NCBI GenBank assembly: GCA_023446865.1
Contig: JAEXPL010000397.1
Coordinates: 1-8,560, forward strand
Reading direction: 5' to 3'
Source of the DNA: Verrucomicrobiota bacterium
Lineage (GTDB): Bacteria; Verrucomicrobiota; Verrucomicrobiia; Opitutales; Opitutaceae
DNA: 8,560 nucleotides
In this document: positions 1 through 6,727 of the stretch, one piece after another
How the letters are laid out: every line of letters starts with the position of its first letter
Position numbering within the stretch: the first letter of the stretch is position 1
The notes under the pieces: generated by a model
Seen by the model: the letters and a program-made list of their open reading frames with translations, nothing else
Databases searched by the model: none
Told to the model about the DNA's origin: nothing
Made by a program: the position numbers and the translations under genes

Positions 1-929
1 AGCAGGTCGAGTACCCGAAGCCGTTGCGCGAGTTCGTGTACGACACGTTCAACCGCTTCGCCGCCGCGCACCCGTGGGTGGAGGGCGAGAACATCCGGCC
101 GAAGTCGATCGCGCGCGAGATGTTCGAGCGCTACCAGTCGTTCGCCGAGCATGTGCGCGACTACGGGCTGGAGCGCATGGAGGGGCTTCTGCTGCGCCAC
201 CTCTCGCAGACGTGGAAGGTGCTATCCCAGACCGTGCCGGAGTCGTGCAAGACCGAGGAGGTCCTGGAAATGGAGACGTATTTCCGCGAGCTGATCCGCG
301 GCATCGACTCCTCGCTGCTCGAGGAGTGGGAGAAGCTGCGCAACCCCGACTACGTGGCGGAGGAGGCCGGCGACAAGCCCGCACGGCCGTCGAGCTACGA
401 CCTCACGCGCGACGTGCCGGCGTTTCGGCGTCAGATCCGCGCGGCGATCTTTGGCTTCCTGCAGGACGTGAACGTGCGCGATTGGGAGGCGGCCGCGGAG
501 CGGCTGGCGACGGAGACCGGAGACCGGAAAGCGGAGACCGGAAAGACGGAGGGCGGACGGCAGAGGACGGATGGCGGAGGACCGACGACGGAGGTCGGAA
601 AGGCGGAGATCGTGCCGGTACCGGTTGCTCTTGGCGACAGCATCGAGCTGGCGAAGAAGGTGGCGGTGCGGCAGCTTGAGGCGTTGTTCGCGCCGTACTT
701 CGAGGCGCGCGGGCGCTTCCGGCTCGATCCGGCCGGGCGCGCGGCCGGGCATACGCATTGGGTCGAGGAGAACCGCGAGCGCGGCGAACTCACCGTCGCG
801 CAGGTGCTCGTCGACCCCGAGGACGCGAACGACTGGGAGCTGGTCTTCACGGTCGATCTCACCGCTTCGCGCGCGGCCCAGGGCGTGGTGCTGCGGTTGG
901 GCGAGCTGCGTCCGATCGGCGCGTACTGA
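1..929 (+). CDS. DEAD/DEAH-box RNA helicase, DUF3516 C-terminal region (5' partial)
   Basis: The reading frame is open from position 3 and the true start lies upstream. The TTG at 24 is only an internal leucine, because the frame continues upstream as QVEYPKP. What remains matches the DUF3516 region at the C-terminus of a group of superfamily II helicases: HPWVEGENIRPKSIAREMFE, then YGLERMEGLLLRHLSQ, SQTVPES and IDSSLLEEWEKLRNPD, in the order I know from that family. The end (roughly 640-929) is a second conserved block with DWELVFTVDLTASRAAQGVVLRLGELR. The helicase motor motifs are not in the window. Between the two blocks, about 508-608, lies a Thr/Glu/Gly/Arg/Lys-rich stretch (ETGDRKAETGKTEGGRQRTD) that looks like translated low-complexity repeat, not family sequence. 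The cellular role is presumably RNA unwinding or processing and is not established. The family call is from memory of the motifs. Confidence 0.82.
   Translation, partial: QVEYPKPLREFVYDTFNRFAAAHPWVEGENIRPKSIAREMFERYQSFAEHVRDYGLERMEGLLLRHLSQTWKVLSQTVPESCKTEEVLEMETYFRELIRGIDSSLLEEWEKLRNPDYVAEEAGDKPARPSSYDLTRDVPAFRRQIRAAIFGFLQDVNVRDWEAAAERLATETGDRKAETGKTEGGRQRTDGGGPTTEVGKAEIVPVPVALGDSIELAKKVAVRQLEALFAPYFEARGRFRLDPAGRAAGHTHWVEENRERGELTVAQVLVDPEDANDWELVFTVDLTASRAAQGVVLRLGELRPIGAY
511..600 (+). repeat. Low-complexity purine-rich repeat inside the helicase frame
   Basis: The unit gagaccgg recurs at about 513-520, 519-527 (overlapping) and 534-541, followed by more degenerate gga/cgg units to about 600. 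The 16-mer ccggaaagcggagacc at 524-539 occurs again, identically, at 6609-6624 just after the iorA stop codon. The stretch keeps the helicase frame open and encodes a charged, probably disordered linker. I interpret it as a dispersed genomic repeat that inserted or expanded in the gene. The shared 16-mer is directly visible; the insertion history is inferred. Confidence 0.6.
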
Positions 930-978
930 GTGCTGCGCTCGCACTGCCACAAGGTGACGGCCGGTGATACCTTAGGGC

Positions 979-997
979 GTCCAGTCGGAGACTGGAC
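979..997. repeat. Palindromic intergenic repeat, copy 1
   Basis: Perfect inverted repeat gtccagtc-gga-gactggac: 8-bp stem with a 3-nt loop. It lies 50 nt after the helicase stop codon. The 18-nt core ccagtcggagactggacc (981-998) is identical in all three copies in this window. It has no T-tract, so it does not look like a standard intrinsic terminator, although a hairpin at the end of a transcript could protect the 3' end of the mRNA. Confidence 0.85.
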
Positions 998-1089
998 CCA
1001 CGGGGCGGGCGTGCCGACAAAACAGGGCCGGTCTTTGGCACCGGTCACGCCGTGCGTGGGCTGCAGGGGAGGGCGTGTGCTTGCTGCGC

Positions 1090-1107
1090 CCAGTCGGAGA
1101 CTGGACC
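1090..1107. repeat. Palindromic intergenic repeat, copy 2
   Basis: Same 18-nt core as at 981-998 and in the same orientation. The stem is shortened to 6 bp because the outer arm reads gccc instead of gtcc, leaving a c/a mismatch at 1089/1105. Followed by tgcgg, comparable to the cacgg and tacga after the other copies. It sits between the helicase and the sigma-28-like promoter of cheA. Confidence 0.8.
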
Positions 1108-1188
1108 TGCGGCACCGCGGGGGCGGCAGGGGCGAAAGGAGCGCGGCCGGAACGACGGGGACTCGCGCAAGTTCGTGGCATTCATCGG

Positions 1189-1215
1189 TAAAGTTTGCGG
1201 CCAAAGGTCCGATTT
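1189..1215 (+). promoter_or_regulatory. Sigma-28 (FliA)-type promoter for the cheA operon
   Basis: TAAAGTTT at 1189-1196, then exactly 11 nt, then TCCGATTT at 1208-1215. The enterobacterial FliA consensus is TAAAGTTT-N11-GCCGATAA, so the -35 element matches 8 of 8, the spacing is exact and the -10 element keeps the central CCGAT (5 of 8). Transcription should begin about 1220-1223, giving a leader of roughly 20 nt before the ATG at 1241. Position ahead of a chemotaxis kinase fits a flagellar/motility sigma factor. Assumes the host FliA has similar specificity. Confidence 0.65.
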
Positions 1216-1240
1216 CTGCCTCAACACCCGAAGTGTACCC

Positions 1241-3421
1241 ATGAGCATCGCGCCCGTTCTCTTGCAGCAGGTCGAGGACATCTCCAACCGCATCGCCGCG
1301 GAGGCCATTCTGGCCCAAGTCGGCCGCGACGATGGCTTGATTCCGGCCTACAGCCTCCTTGGCCAGCTTTGCGACGTGCTCGCCGACATCCCCGATGCGC
1401 TACTGCCGGCGCATAACCTGCGCGAGATCCTCGAGAAACGTCTCGATGCGGCCCAGCCGTTCGACGCGGACTCGCTCGCGCACCTCCAGCATTTCGCGGA
1501 GCATTTTCCGCATGTGGTCGAGGCGATGCGTGTCGGCCGGCCGATCCACTACAAGGAGCTCAAGTCTGGTGCCGCTCCGGAGGCGGTTGCGCCCGCGGCC
1601 GTGCGTCCTGCATTCACTGCGCCGCCCGATACCCTCATGGACATGCGCCTCGAGGAGAACCGCGAGTTGTTGGGCGAGTTCCACGCCGAGGCGATCGATC
1701 ACCTGTCGCAGATCGAGGCCGCGCTCTTGCAGCTCGAGCAGAATCCGAACGACCCCGAGGCGATCAGCTCCATCTTCCGCTCGTTCCACACGATCAAGGG
1801 CGTCTCGGGCTTCCTTCAGCTCACGCCGATGCATACGCTCACCCACGAGGTCGAGTCGCTCCTCGACTTGGTGCGCAACAACAAGCTCTCGATCAACTCG
1901 ACGATCATCACCGAGATGCTCCGGGCTCGCGACGCCCTGCAGGCGCTCGTGGGGCAGATCACGGTGGCGCTGGAGAAAGGAATTCTGCCGACGGAGATCG
2001 TGCCGGTTGGTCACCTGATCGTGGCGGTGAAGATGCTCGCGGCCGGTGCCAACGCACCCGCTCCCTCCGCGCCGGCTGCCGCGCCCACCCCTGCTCCCGC
2101 GCCGGAGTCGGCTCAAGATCTCTCCCCTTCCGCACTTGCCGCCCTCAACGAGGTGCCGGTGCCCGAGGCGGCGTCCACCGCGGCCGCCGTGCCCGACCAA
2201 GCCGCGTTGCAGCAGGCCGCCGCGGCCAACGCCGCCGTCGCTGCCGGCGCCAAGAAGTCGGGCACCGCGTCGACGATCCGCGTCAACACCGAGAAGCTCG
2301 ACTCCCTCATGGATGTCGTCGGCGAGTTGGTGATCGTGCAAAGCCAGCTGCAGGAGAGCGCGCGGCACCTCCTCGACTCCAACACGTCGTTGCAGCGCAA
2401 CCTTGCCCAGGTTTCCCGCATCACCAAGGAACTCCAGCACACCTCGATGGCGCTGCGGATGATCCCGGTGAAATCGACGTTCCAGAAGATGGAGCGTCTC
2501 GCGCGCGACCTGGCCCGCGACTGCGGCAAGAAGGTGAGCTTCACCGTCGAGGGCGAGGATACCGAGCTCGACCGCACCGTCGTCGAGGAGATCAATGACC
2601 CGTTGGTGCACATGGTGCGCAACTCGCTCGACCACGGTCTCGAACCGGTCGCGGACCGCGTCAAGGCCGGCAAGCCCGAGCTCGGCAAGGTCCAGCTCAA
2701 GGCCTACCATCAGGGCAGCAACATCGTGCTCGAACTTTCCGATGACGGCCGCGGCATCGACCCGGCGAAGGTCTTCGCCAAGGCGCTCAAGCAGGGCCTC
2801 GTCTCCGAGGGCCAGAACCTCTCGAAGGAGGAGATCCTCAACCTCATCTTCCTGCCCGGCTTCTCCACGGCGGAGAAGGTCACCGCCATCTCGGGACGCG
2901 GCGTGGGCATGGATGTCGTGCGCCGCAACATCGAGAAGCTGCGCGGCAAGATCGAGATCGAGTCCGAGATCGGCAAGGGCTCGCGCTTCCGGATCATCCT
3001 GCCGCTGACGATGGCCATCATCGATGGTCTGATCGTGAAGGTGGGCGAGGACCGCTTCATTCTGCCCACGACCTCCGTGAAGATGGCCTACCGGCCGGCG
3101 GCCAACACCATCTCGACCGTGCAGGGCCGTGGCGAAGTGCTCGACCTGCGCGGCAAGATCATCCCGCTGCACCGGCTCCACCAGAAGTTCTCGATCGAGC
3201 CGAAGGCGCTCAACCCGGCCGACGGGATCGTCGTTGTCGTCGAGTTTACCGGACGCACCAGCGGCCTGCTCGTCGACGAGATGGTGAGCAAACAGGAAGT
3301 GGTCATCAAGAGCCTCGGTGCTCTCATGCAGGGGCTGCCGGGCGTGGCCGGCGGCGCCATCCTCGGCGACGGCAACATCGCCCTCATTCTCGACCCGGCG
3401 TCGCTGCTGAGCGCCGCCTGA
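1241..3421 (+). CDS. cheA: CheA-type chemotaxis histidine kinase
   Basis: A 726-residue hybrid of standard CheA parts. An uncharacterised helical N-terminal region (about 1-115) precedes the Hpt/P1 domain (about 133-240), whose phospho-accepting histidine is H183 in SFHTIKG. A long Ala/Pro-rich linker (about 265-340) follows. I see no P2 receiver-docking domain. P3 dimerisation begins at IRVNTEKLDSLMDVVGELV (346). The ATPase/P4 domain has the N box (D453-P454, N461, H465), G1 box DDGRGID (501-507), F box LPGFSTAE (538-545), G2 box SGRGVGMD (551-558) and GKGS (578-581). A CheW-like P5 domain (about 590-724) ends it. The ATG at 1241 is chosen because the open frame further upstream runs through an intergenic repeat and the predicted transcript begins near 1220. 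No clear Shine-Dalgarno is visible. It autophosphorylates in response to receptors and passes phosphate to response regulators, probably the one at 4324. Confidence 0.95.
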   Translation: MSIAPVLLQQVEDISNRIAAEAILAQVGRDDGLIPAYSLLGQLCDVLADIPDALLPAHNLREILEKRLDAAQPFDADSLAHLQHFAEHFPHVVEAMRVGRPIHYKELKSGAAPEAVAPAAVRPAFTAPPDTLMDMRLEENRELLGEFHAEAIDHLSQIEAALLQLEQNPNDPEAISSIFRSFHTIKGVSGFLQLTPMHTLTHEVESLLDLVRNNKLSINSTIITEMLRARDALQALVGQITVALEKGILPTEIVPVGHLIVAVKMLAAGANAPAPSAPAAAPTPAPAPESAQDLSPSALAALNEVPVPEAASTAAAVPDQAALQQAAAANAAVAAGAKKSGTASTIRVNTEKLDSLMDVVGELVIVQSQLQESARHLLDSNTSLQRNLAQVSRITKELQHTSMALRMIPVKSTFQKMERLARDLARDCGKKVSFTVEGEDTELDRTVVEEINDPLVHMVRNSLDHGLEPVADRVKAGKPELGKVQLKAYHQGSNIVLELSDDGRGIDPAKVFAKALKQGLVSEGQNLSKEEILNLIFLPGFSTAEKVTAISGRGVGMDVVRRNIEKLRGKIEIESEIGKGSRFRIILPLTMAIIDGLIVKVGEDRFILPTTSVKMAYRPAANTISTVQGRGEVLDLRGKIIPLHRLHQKFSIEPKALNPADGIVVVVEFTGRTSGLLVDEMVSKQEVVIKSLGALMQGLPGVAGGAILGDGNIALILDPASLLSAA

Positions 3422-3424
3422 GGA
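3420..3424 (+). promoter_or_regulatory. Ribosome binding site of the HDOD gene, overlapping the cheA stop
   Basis: GAGGA starts inside the TGA stop codon of cheA (3419-3421) and lies 7 nt before the ATG at 3432. The overlap suggests translational coupling of the two genes and fixes the HDOD start. Confidence 0.7.
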
Positions 3425-3431
3425 ACCAGCC

Positions 3432-4313
3432 ATGCCCTTGCCCAAAGTGCCCACTGTCGAGGAAGTCTGCGAGAAGGCGGCGCGCCTGCCGTGCTCGCCG
3501 GTACTCCTGCCGCGCCTGTCGAAGGCCCTGGCCAGCGAAGGCACGACGGCCGACGAGCTCGAGGCGATCATCGTGGTCGATCCCGCGCTCGCGAGCGCCA
3601 CGTTGCGCTTGGCGAACTCGGCGTTTTTCCGCTCCGGTTCGGAGTGCGAGACGGTGTCGGAGGCGATCCTGCGCCTCGGGTTTCGGGAGATCTACCGGCT
3701 CGCCGTGACGACGCTCGGCAGTCGCTGGTTCAACCACCCCGTGCAGGGCTACGGCTGGGAGCCGGGCGATTTCTGCCGTCACTCGCTGTGCGTCGCCGTG
3801 GCCGCGGAGCGTCTGGCGGAGGATTCGGGCAAGGTCGACAAGGAGGTCGCCTACACCGCCGGCCTTATTCAGGACATCGGCAAGCTCGCGATCGCGTTTG
3901 CCTGCGGAGAGTTTTTCCCGGCGATCCGCGAGCATCAGCGTGTGCACAACTGCACCTGGTGGGCCGCCGAGCAGGAAGTGCTTGGATACCATCAGTCGCT
4001 GATCGGAGCACGGCTGCTGGAGATCTGGAAATTTCCCGAGAATCTCACCGAGGTTGTTCGACACTCGGACCATCCCGCCGGGATTCCGGCGGCGCACCGG
4101 GTGCTCATGGCGCATCTCCATGCCGCGAAGTTCATCGCCACGGCGATCGGCGCCGGGGTGGCGGAGGACGGCTTCCTGATGGAGCTCGATGCGGAACTGC
4201 TGATGGCGCAGGGTTTCGCCCCGGAACGCCTGATCGCGGTGCAACCCGATGTGCTCGACGCGGTGACCAAGCTGCTGCGCGAGCAGGTGACCCATGGCGC
4301 GGTGAAATTCTGA
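3432..4313 (+). CDS. HDOD domain signalling protein
   Basis: 293 residues. An HDOD domain fills most of the protein (about 13-215): the N-terminal LPCSPVLLPRLSKAL, IIVVDPALASATLRLANSAFF and ILRLGFREIYRLAV segments are typical. The central HD-like part has H117 (RHSLCVAVAAE) and LIQDIGKLAI, where Q147-D148 replaces the His-Asp pair of true HD phosphohydrolases. This change is usual for HDOD proteins and argues against phosphodiesterase activity. No GGDEF, EAL or receiver domain is attached. HDOD proteins are scaffolds or regulators in signalling and motility; the partner here is unknown. It sits 10 nt after cheA and 10 nt before a receiver gene, so it very likely acts in the same pathway. The last 70 residues beyond HDOD are not recognised. 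Confidence 0.88.
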   Translation: MPLPKVPTVEEVCEKAARLPCSPVLLPRLSKALASEGTTADELEAIIVVDPALASATLRLANSAFFRSGSECETVSEAILRLGFREIYRLAVTTLGSRWFNHPVQGYGWEPGDFCRHSLCVAVAAERLAEDSGKVDKEVAYTAGLIQDIGKLAIAFACGEFFPAIREHQRVHNCTWWAAEQEVLGYHQSLIGARLLEIWKFPENLTEVVRHSDHPAGIPAAHRVLMAHLHAAKFIATAIGAGVAEDGFLMELDAELLMAQGFAPERLIAVQPDVLDAVTKLLREQVTHGAVKF

Positions 4314-4323
4314 GACCGTCCCG

Positions 4324-4734
4324 ATGAGCAGCGCACGAGTACTCGTGATCGAGGATGATCCGCCCTCCCGCATGATGCTGGCCCGCGGGTTGCAGCGGAT
4401 GGGCTTCGCCGTCGAGGCCAGCCAGGACGCCATCGAGGCGCAGGCCAAGATGCGCACCGCCGGCGCCGCCGCCTACGACGCCGTTGTCGTCGATCTGCGG
4501 ATGCCGCGGATGGACGGGCTCGAGTTCGTGACGTGGCTGGAGAGCGTCGACCCCAGCCTCGGTTGCATGCTGCTCACCGCGCAGCAGGACGACGCCATGC
4601 GTGACCATCGCGACCACCCGGCGCTGCTCTACCGCATGCAGAAGCCGACGAGTTTCCCGGTGCTGGGCGAGGCGCTGCAGAAGATCGTGGCGTTCACCCA
4701 GACGCACCGCGCCGAGAAGACGACCGCGGCGTGA
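4324..4734 (+). CDS. CheY-like single-domain response regulator
   Basis: A 136-residue receiver domain with no output domain. All phosphorylation residues are present: acidic pair D11-D12 (VIEDD), phospho-acceptor D57 (VVVDLRMPRMDG), T85 (LLTAQQ) and K107-P108 (MQKP). It should accept phosphate from CheA H183. The segment between T85 and K107 (QQDDAMRDHRDHPALLYRM) is divergent, so I would not assign it a FliM-binding role or the name cheY. The start lies 10 nt after the HDOD stop, with no strong Shine-Dalgarno, so translation is probably coupled. It is the last gene of the operon. The tail FTQTHRAEKTTAA is probably disordered. Confidence 0.92.
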   Translation: MSSARVLVIEDDPPSRMMLARGLQRMGFAVEASQDAIEAQAKMRTAGAAAYDAVVVDLRMPRMDGLEFVTWLESVDPSLGCMLLTAQQDDAMRDHRDHPALLYRMQKPTSFPVLGEALQKIVAFTQTHRAEKTTAA

Positions 4735-4773
4735 GCCGGGTAGGGCGAAGGGGCCGCAGCGGAGGCTGATTGC

Positions 4774-4802
4774 CGCGGCGCCGAAGACCGGTGGGCGCCG
4801 CG
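4774..4802. other. GC-rich hairpin after the chemotaxis operon
   Basis: cgcggcgcc (4774-4782) pairs perfectly with ggcgccgcg (4794-4802): a 9-bp stem with an 11-nt loop, 40 nt after the receiver stop codon. No run of T follows, so it is not a classical intrinsic terminator. It could still mark the 3' end of the operon or be a chance structure in GC-rich DNA. The rest of the 162-nt gap (4735-4896) shows no repeat of the other families and no convincing promoter. Confidence 0.4.
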
Positions 4803-4896
4803 CACCACGATTCCGCCCAGGGTCCGCCTTGGGGATTGAATCCGCCGCACGGGTTGTTGTGCTCGACCGAAAGTCTCCACAACCCCGACCTGTTTC

Positions 4897-6606
4897 ATGC
4901 AACCTTCCCAAGACTCTTCCGGCCGGCTCCTGCTCAGCGGCAACGAGGCGGTGGCCCTCGCCGCCCTGCATTGCGGCGTGGCGCTCGGTACCGGCTATCC
5001 GGGCACGCCGTCGACCGAGATCCTCGAAAGCTTCAGCGCCCTCGGCGGCAAGGCCCAGTGGGCGCCCAACGAGAAGGTCGCGGCCGAGGTCGCGCTCGGC
5101 GCCGCCTTCGCCAAGGCGCGCGTGCTCTGCACGATGAAGCATGTCGGCCTCAACGTCGCGGCCGACGTCCTTTTCACGATGACTTACTCCGGCGTCGACG
5201 GTGGTTACGTGCTCATCGTGGCCGATGATCCCGGCATGGCCTCCTCGCAGAACGAGCAGGACAGCCGCCGCTACGCCGAGGCGGCGGTCGCACCGATGTT
5301 CGAGCCGGCCGATTCGCAGGAGGCGTACGACCTGCTCGGTGTGGCGTTTGCGACGAGCGAGCGCTGGAACATCCCGGTGATTTTCCGCCTGACCACGCGC
5401 GTGTGCCATTCGAAGTCCCCGGTGAAGCCGCGGTTCGCGCCCGGCGCCAAGCTCACCGCCGCCGACACCGGCGCGCCCACGCCCGATTTCGTGCGCAACA
5501 TCCCGTACCACGTGATGGTGCCCGGCCACGCCAAGCCTGCCCACCGCCGCCTCCGCGCCAAGATGGCCGAGATGGAACCGTGGAACGTCGCCAGCGGCCC
5601 GAACCGCGTGGAGCGCCGTGACACCGCGCTCGGCGTGATCGTCGCCGGCATCAGCTACCACCATGTGCGCGAGGCCGTGCCGACCGCGAGCATCCTGAAA
5701 CTGGGGATGACCTATCCGCTGCCGATGCAGGCGATCCGTGAGTTCGCGGCCTCGGTGCAGCGTTGCGTGGTGATCGAAGAGAACGACCCCTGGCTCGCGA
5801 CCGCCTGCCGCGCCGCCGGCATCGCTGTCGAGGCGAAGGACGACACGATTTTCCGTTTCGGCGAACTCACCGTCGACCGCGTGAAGCGCATCCTCGCGCG
5901 CGACTCCTCCGCCGAGCCCGTGCCGCCGCGCGGCAAGCCGCCGGAACTCTGCAAGGGTTGCCCGCACACCCAGAGCTTCGAGGTGATGAAGGAGCTCGAT
6001 TGCATCGTGTCGGGCGACATCGGCTGCTACACGCTCGCCGCACTCCCGCCGCTCTCGGCGATGGACATGATGATCGACATGGGCGCCGCCGTGGGCATGG
6101 GCCTCGGCCTGCGCCACGTGTTGCCGCGCGACCAGGCCAAGCGTGTCGTCTCGGTGATCGGCGACAGCACCTTCCTCCACGGCGGCCTGCCCGGCCTGGT
6201 GGAGATGGCCTACAACACGCCGGAGACCGGCCACGTGCTCGTCATCCTCGACAACGGCACCACCGCCATGACCGGCCAGCAGGAGCATCCCGGCACCGGC
6301 CGCCAGCTCGACGGCGCCGCGACCTACAAAGTGAGTTTCGAGGATCTGGCGCGCGCCGCCGGCGTGAAAAACGTGTTCACCGTGAATCCGGTTCGTGAAC
6401 GCGCGCGCTTCAAGGAGGTGCTGGCCGAGGCGCTCCGCAAGGACGAGCTCACCGTGCTCATCGGCCGCAGCCCCTGCATCCTCGCCGCGGGCCGCATCGT
6501 GGCCTGGGAGAAGGAGCAAAAGGAGAAGGCGCTCGCCGCCGCCAAGGCCGCCGACGACACCCCGCCGGCCGAAGGCTGCGGCTGTGGTTGCGGCTGCACG
6601 GGCTGA
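4897..6606 (+). CDS. iorA: Indolepyruvate ferredoxin oxidoreductase, alpha subunit (no C-terminal ferredoxin domain)
   Basis: Thiamine diphosphate enzyme subunit that, with IorB, oxidatively decarboxylates aryl pyruvates to aryl-acetyl-CoA and CO2, with ferredoxin as acceptor. The N-terminal domain has GYPGTPSTE (33-41), NEK with probable cofactor-activating E59, MKHVGLNVAADVLFTMTYSG and VADDPGMASSQNEQDSR, the family signatures. LCKGCPH (351-357) matches the conserved CPGCPH motif. The C-terminal cofactor-binding domain has GDIGCYTLAALPP, GDSTF (422-426) and DNGTTAMTGQQEHPGTG with N453. The protein is 569 residues, against roughly 600-650 for classical archaeal IorA. It stops soon after SPCILAAGRIV: the usual two-[4Fe-4S] CxxCxxCxxxCP ferredoxin domain is missing. 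A Lys/Ala-rich helix and the tail EGCGCGCGCTG (C561, C563, C565, C567) stand in its place. No Shine-Dalgarno is visible; the ATG fits because the conserved region begins about ten residues later. First gene of a pair with iorB. Confidence 0.93.
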   Translation: MQPSQDSSGRLLLSGNEAVALAALHCGVALGTGYPGTPSTEILESFSALGGKAQWAPNEKVAAEVALGAAFAKARVLCTMKHVGLNVAADVLFTMTYSGVDGGYVLIVADDPGMASSQNEQDSRRYAEAAVAPMFEPADSQEAYDLLGVAFATSERWNIPVIFRLTTRVCHSKSPVKPRFAPGAKLTAADTGAPTPDFVRNIPYHVMVPGHAKPAHRRLRAKMAEMEPWNVASGPNRVERRDTALGVIVAGISYHHVREAVPTASILKLGMTYPLPMQAIREFAASVQRCVVIEENDPWLATACRAAGIAVEAKDDTIFRFGELTVDRVKRILARDSSAEPVPPRGKPPELCKGCPHTQSFEVMKELDCIVSGDIGCYTLAALPPLSAMDMMIDMGAAVGMGLGLRHVLPRDQAKRVVSVIGDSTFLHGGLPGLVEMAYNTPETGHVLVILDNGTTAMTGQQEHPGTGRQLDGAATYKVSFEDLARAAGVKNVFTVNPVRERARFKEVLAEALRKDELTVLIGRSPCILAAGRIVAWEKEQKEKALAAAKAADDTPPAEGCGCGCGCTG

Positions 6607-6607
6607 A

Positions 6608-6660
6608 CCCGGAAAGCGGAGACCCGAAACCGGAAAGCCGAGCACCGACCAACGAACAAC
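6608..6660 (+). repeat. Low-complexity dispersed repeat between iorA and iorB
   Basis: The spacer starts with ccggaaagcggagacc (6609-6624), an exact match to 524-539 inside the helicase gene, then continues with related ccggaaagcc and accgaccaacgaacaaccaa units. Its purine-rich, degenerate, near-repetitive composition differs from the neighbouring coding DNA. I infer that it belongs to a dispersed intergenic repeat family of this genome. Confidence 0.55.
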
Positions 6661-6688
6661 CAACTCAGGACAGGCGATGCCTCATGGC

Positions 6689-6724
6689 GTCCATCTCGTC
6701 CGCGACGTCCATCCAGTCCATCCT
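6689..6724 (+). repeat. Four 9-nt tandem units ahead of iorB
   Basis: gtccatctc, gtccgcgac, gtccatcca and gtccatcct follow each other without gaps: 9-nt periodicity with a gtcc start in each unit. The array lies between two possible iorB starts (6677 and 6728). If translated it would encode VHLVRDVHPVHPP, which is unlike the family. This supports the start at 6728. Confidence 0.6.
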
Positions 6725-6727
6725 CCC

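Noticed and set aside
24..26. TTG as the start of the helicase gene
   Set aside because: The frame is open to the window edge and the upstream residues continue the domain, so this is an internal codon of a truncated gene.
1052..1240. Upstream extension of cheA by 63 codons
   Set aside because: It would translate part of a palindromic repeat and the predicted sigma-28 promoter. The ATG at 1241 fits the expected transcript start.
1400..3601. Open frame of 733 codons on the - strand over cheA
   Set aside because: It mirrors the codon structure of a well-supported CheA gene in GC-rich DNA, and its product is Arg/His/Asp/Leu-rich low-complexity sequence without domains.
4868..4892. Possible sigma-28 site before iorA (gaaagtc followed by gacctg)
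   Set aside because: Neither element matches well and the -10 lacks CGAT.
4132..6663. Open frame of 843 codons on the - strand over the receiver gene and iorA
   Set aside because: Shadow of two confident + strand genes. It also runs through an intergenic gap and its translation is repetitive His/Gly/Ala/Arg sequence.
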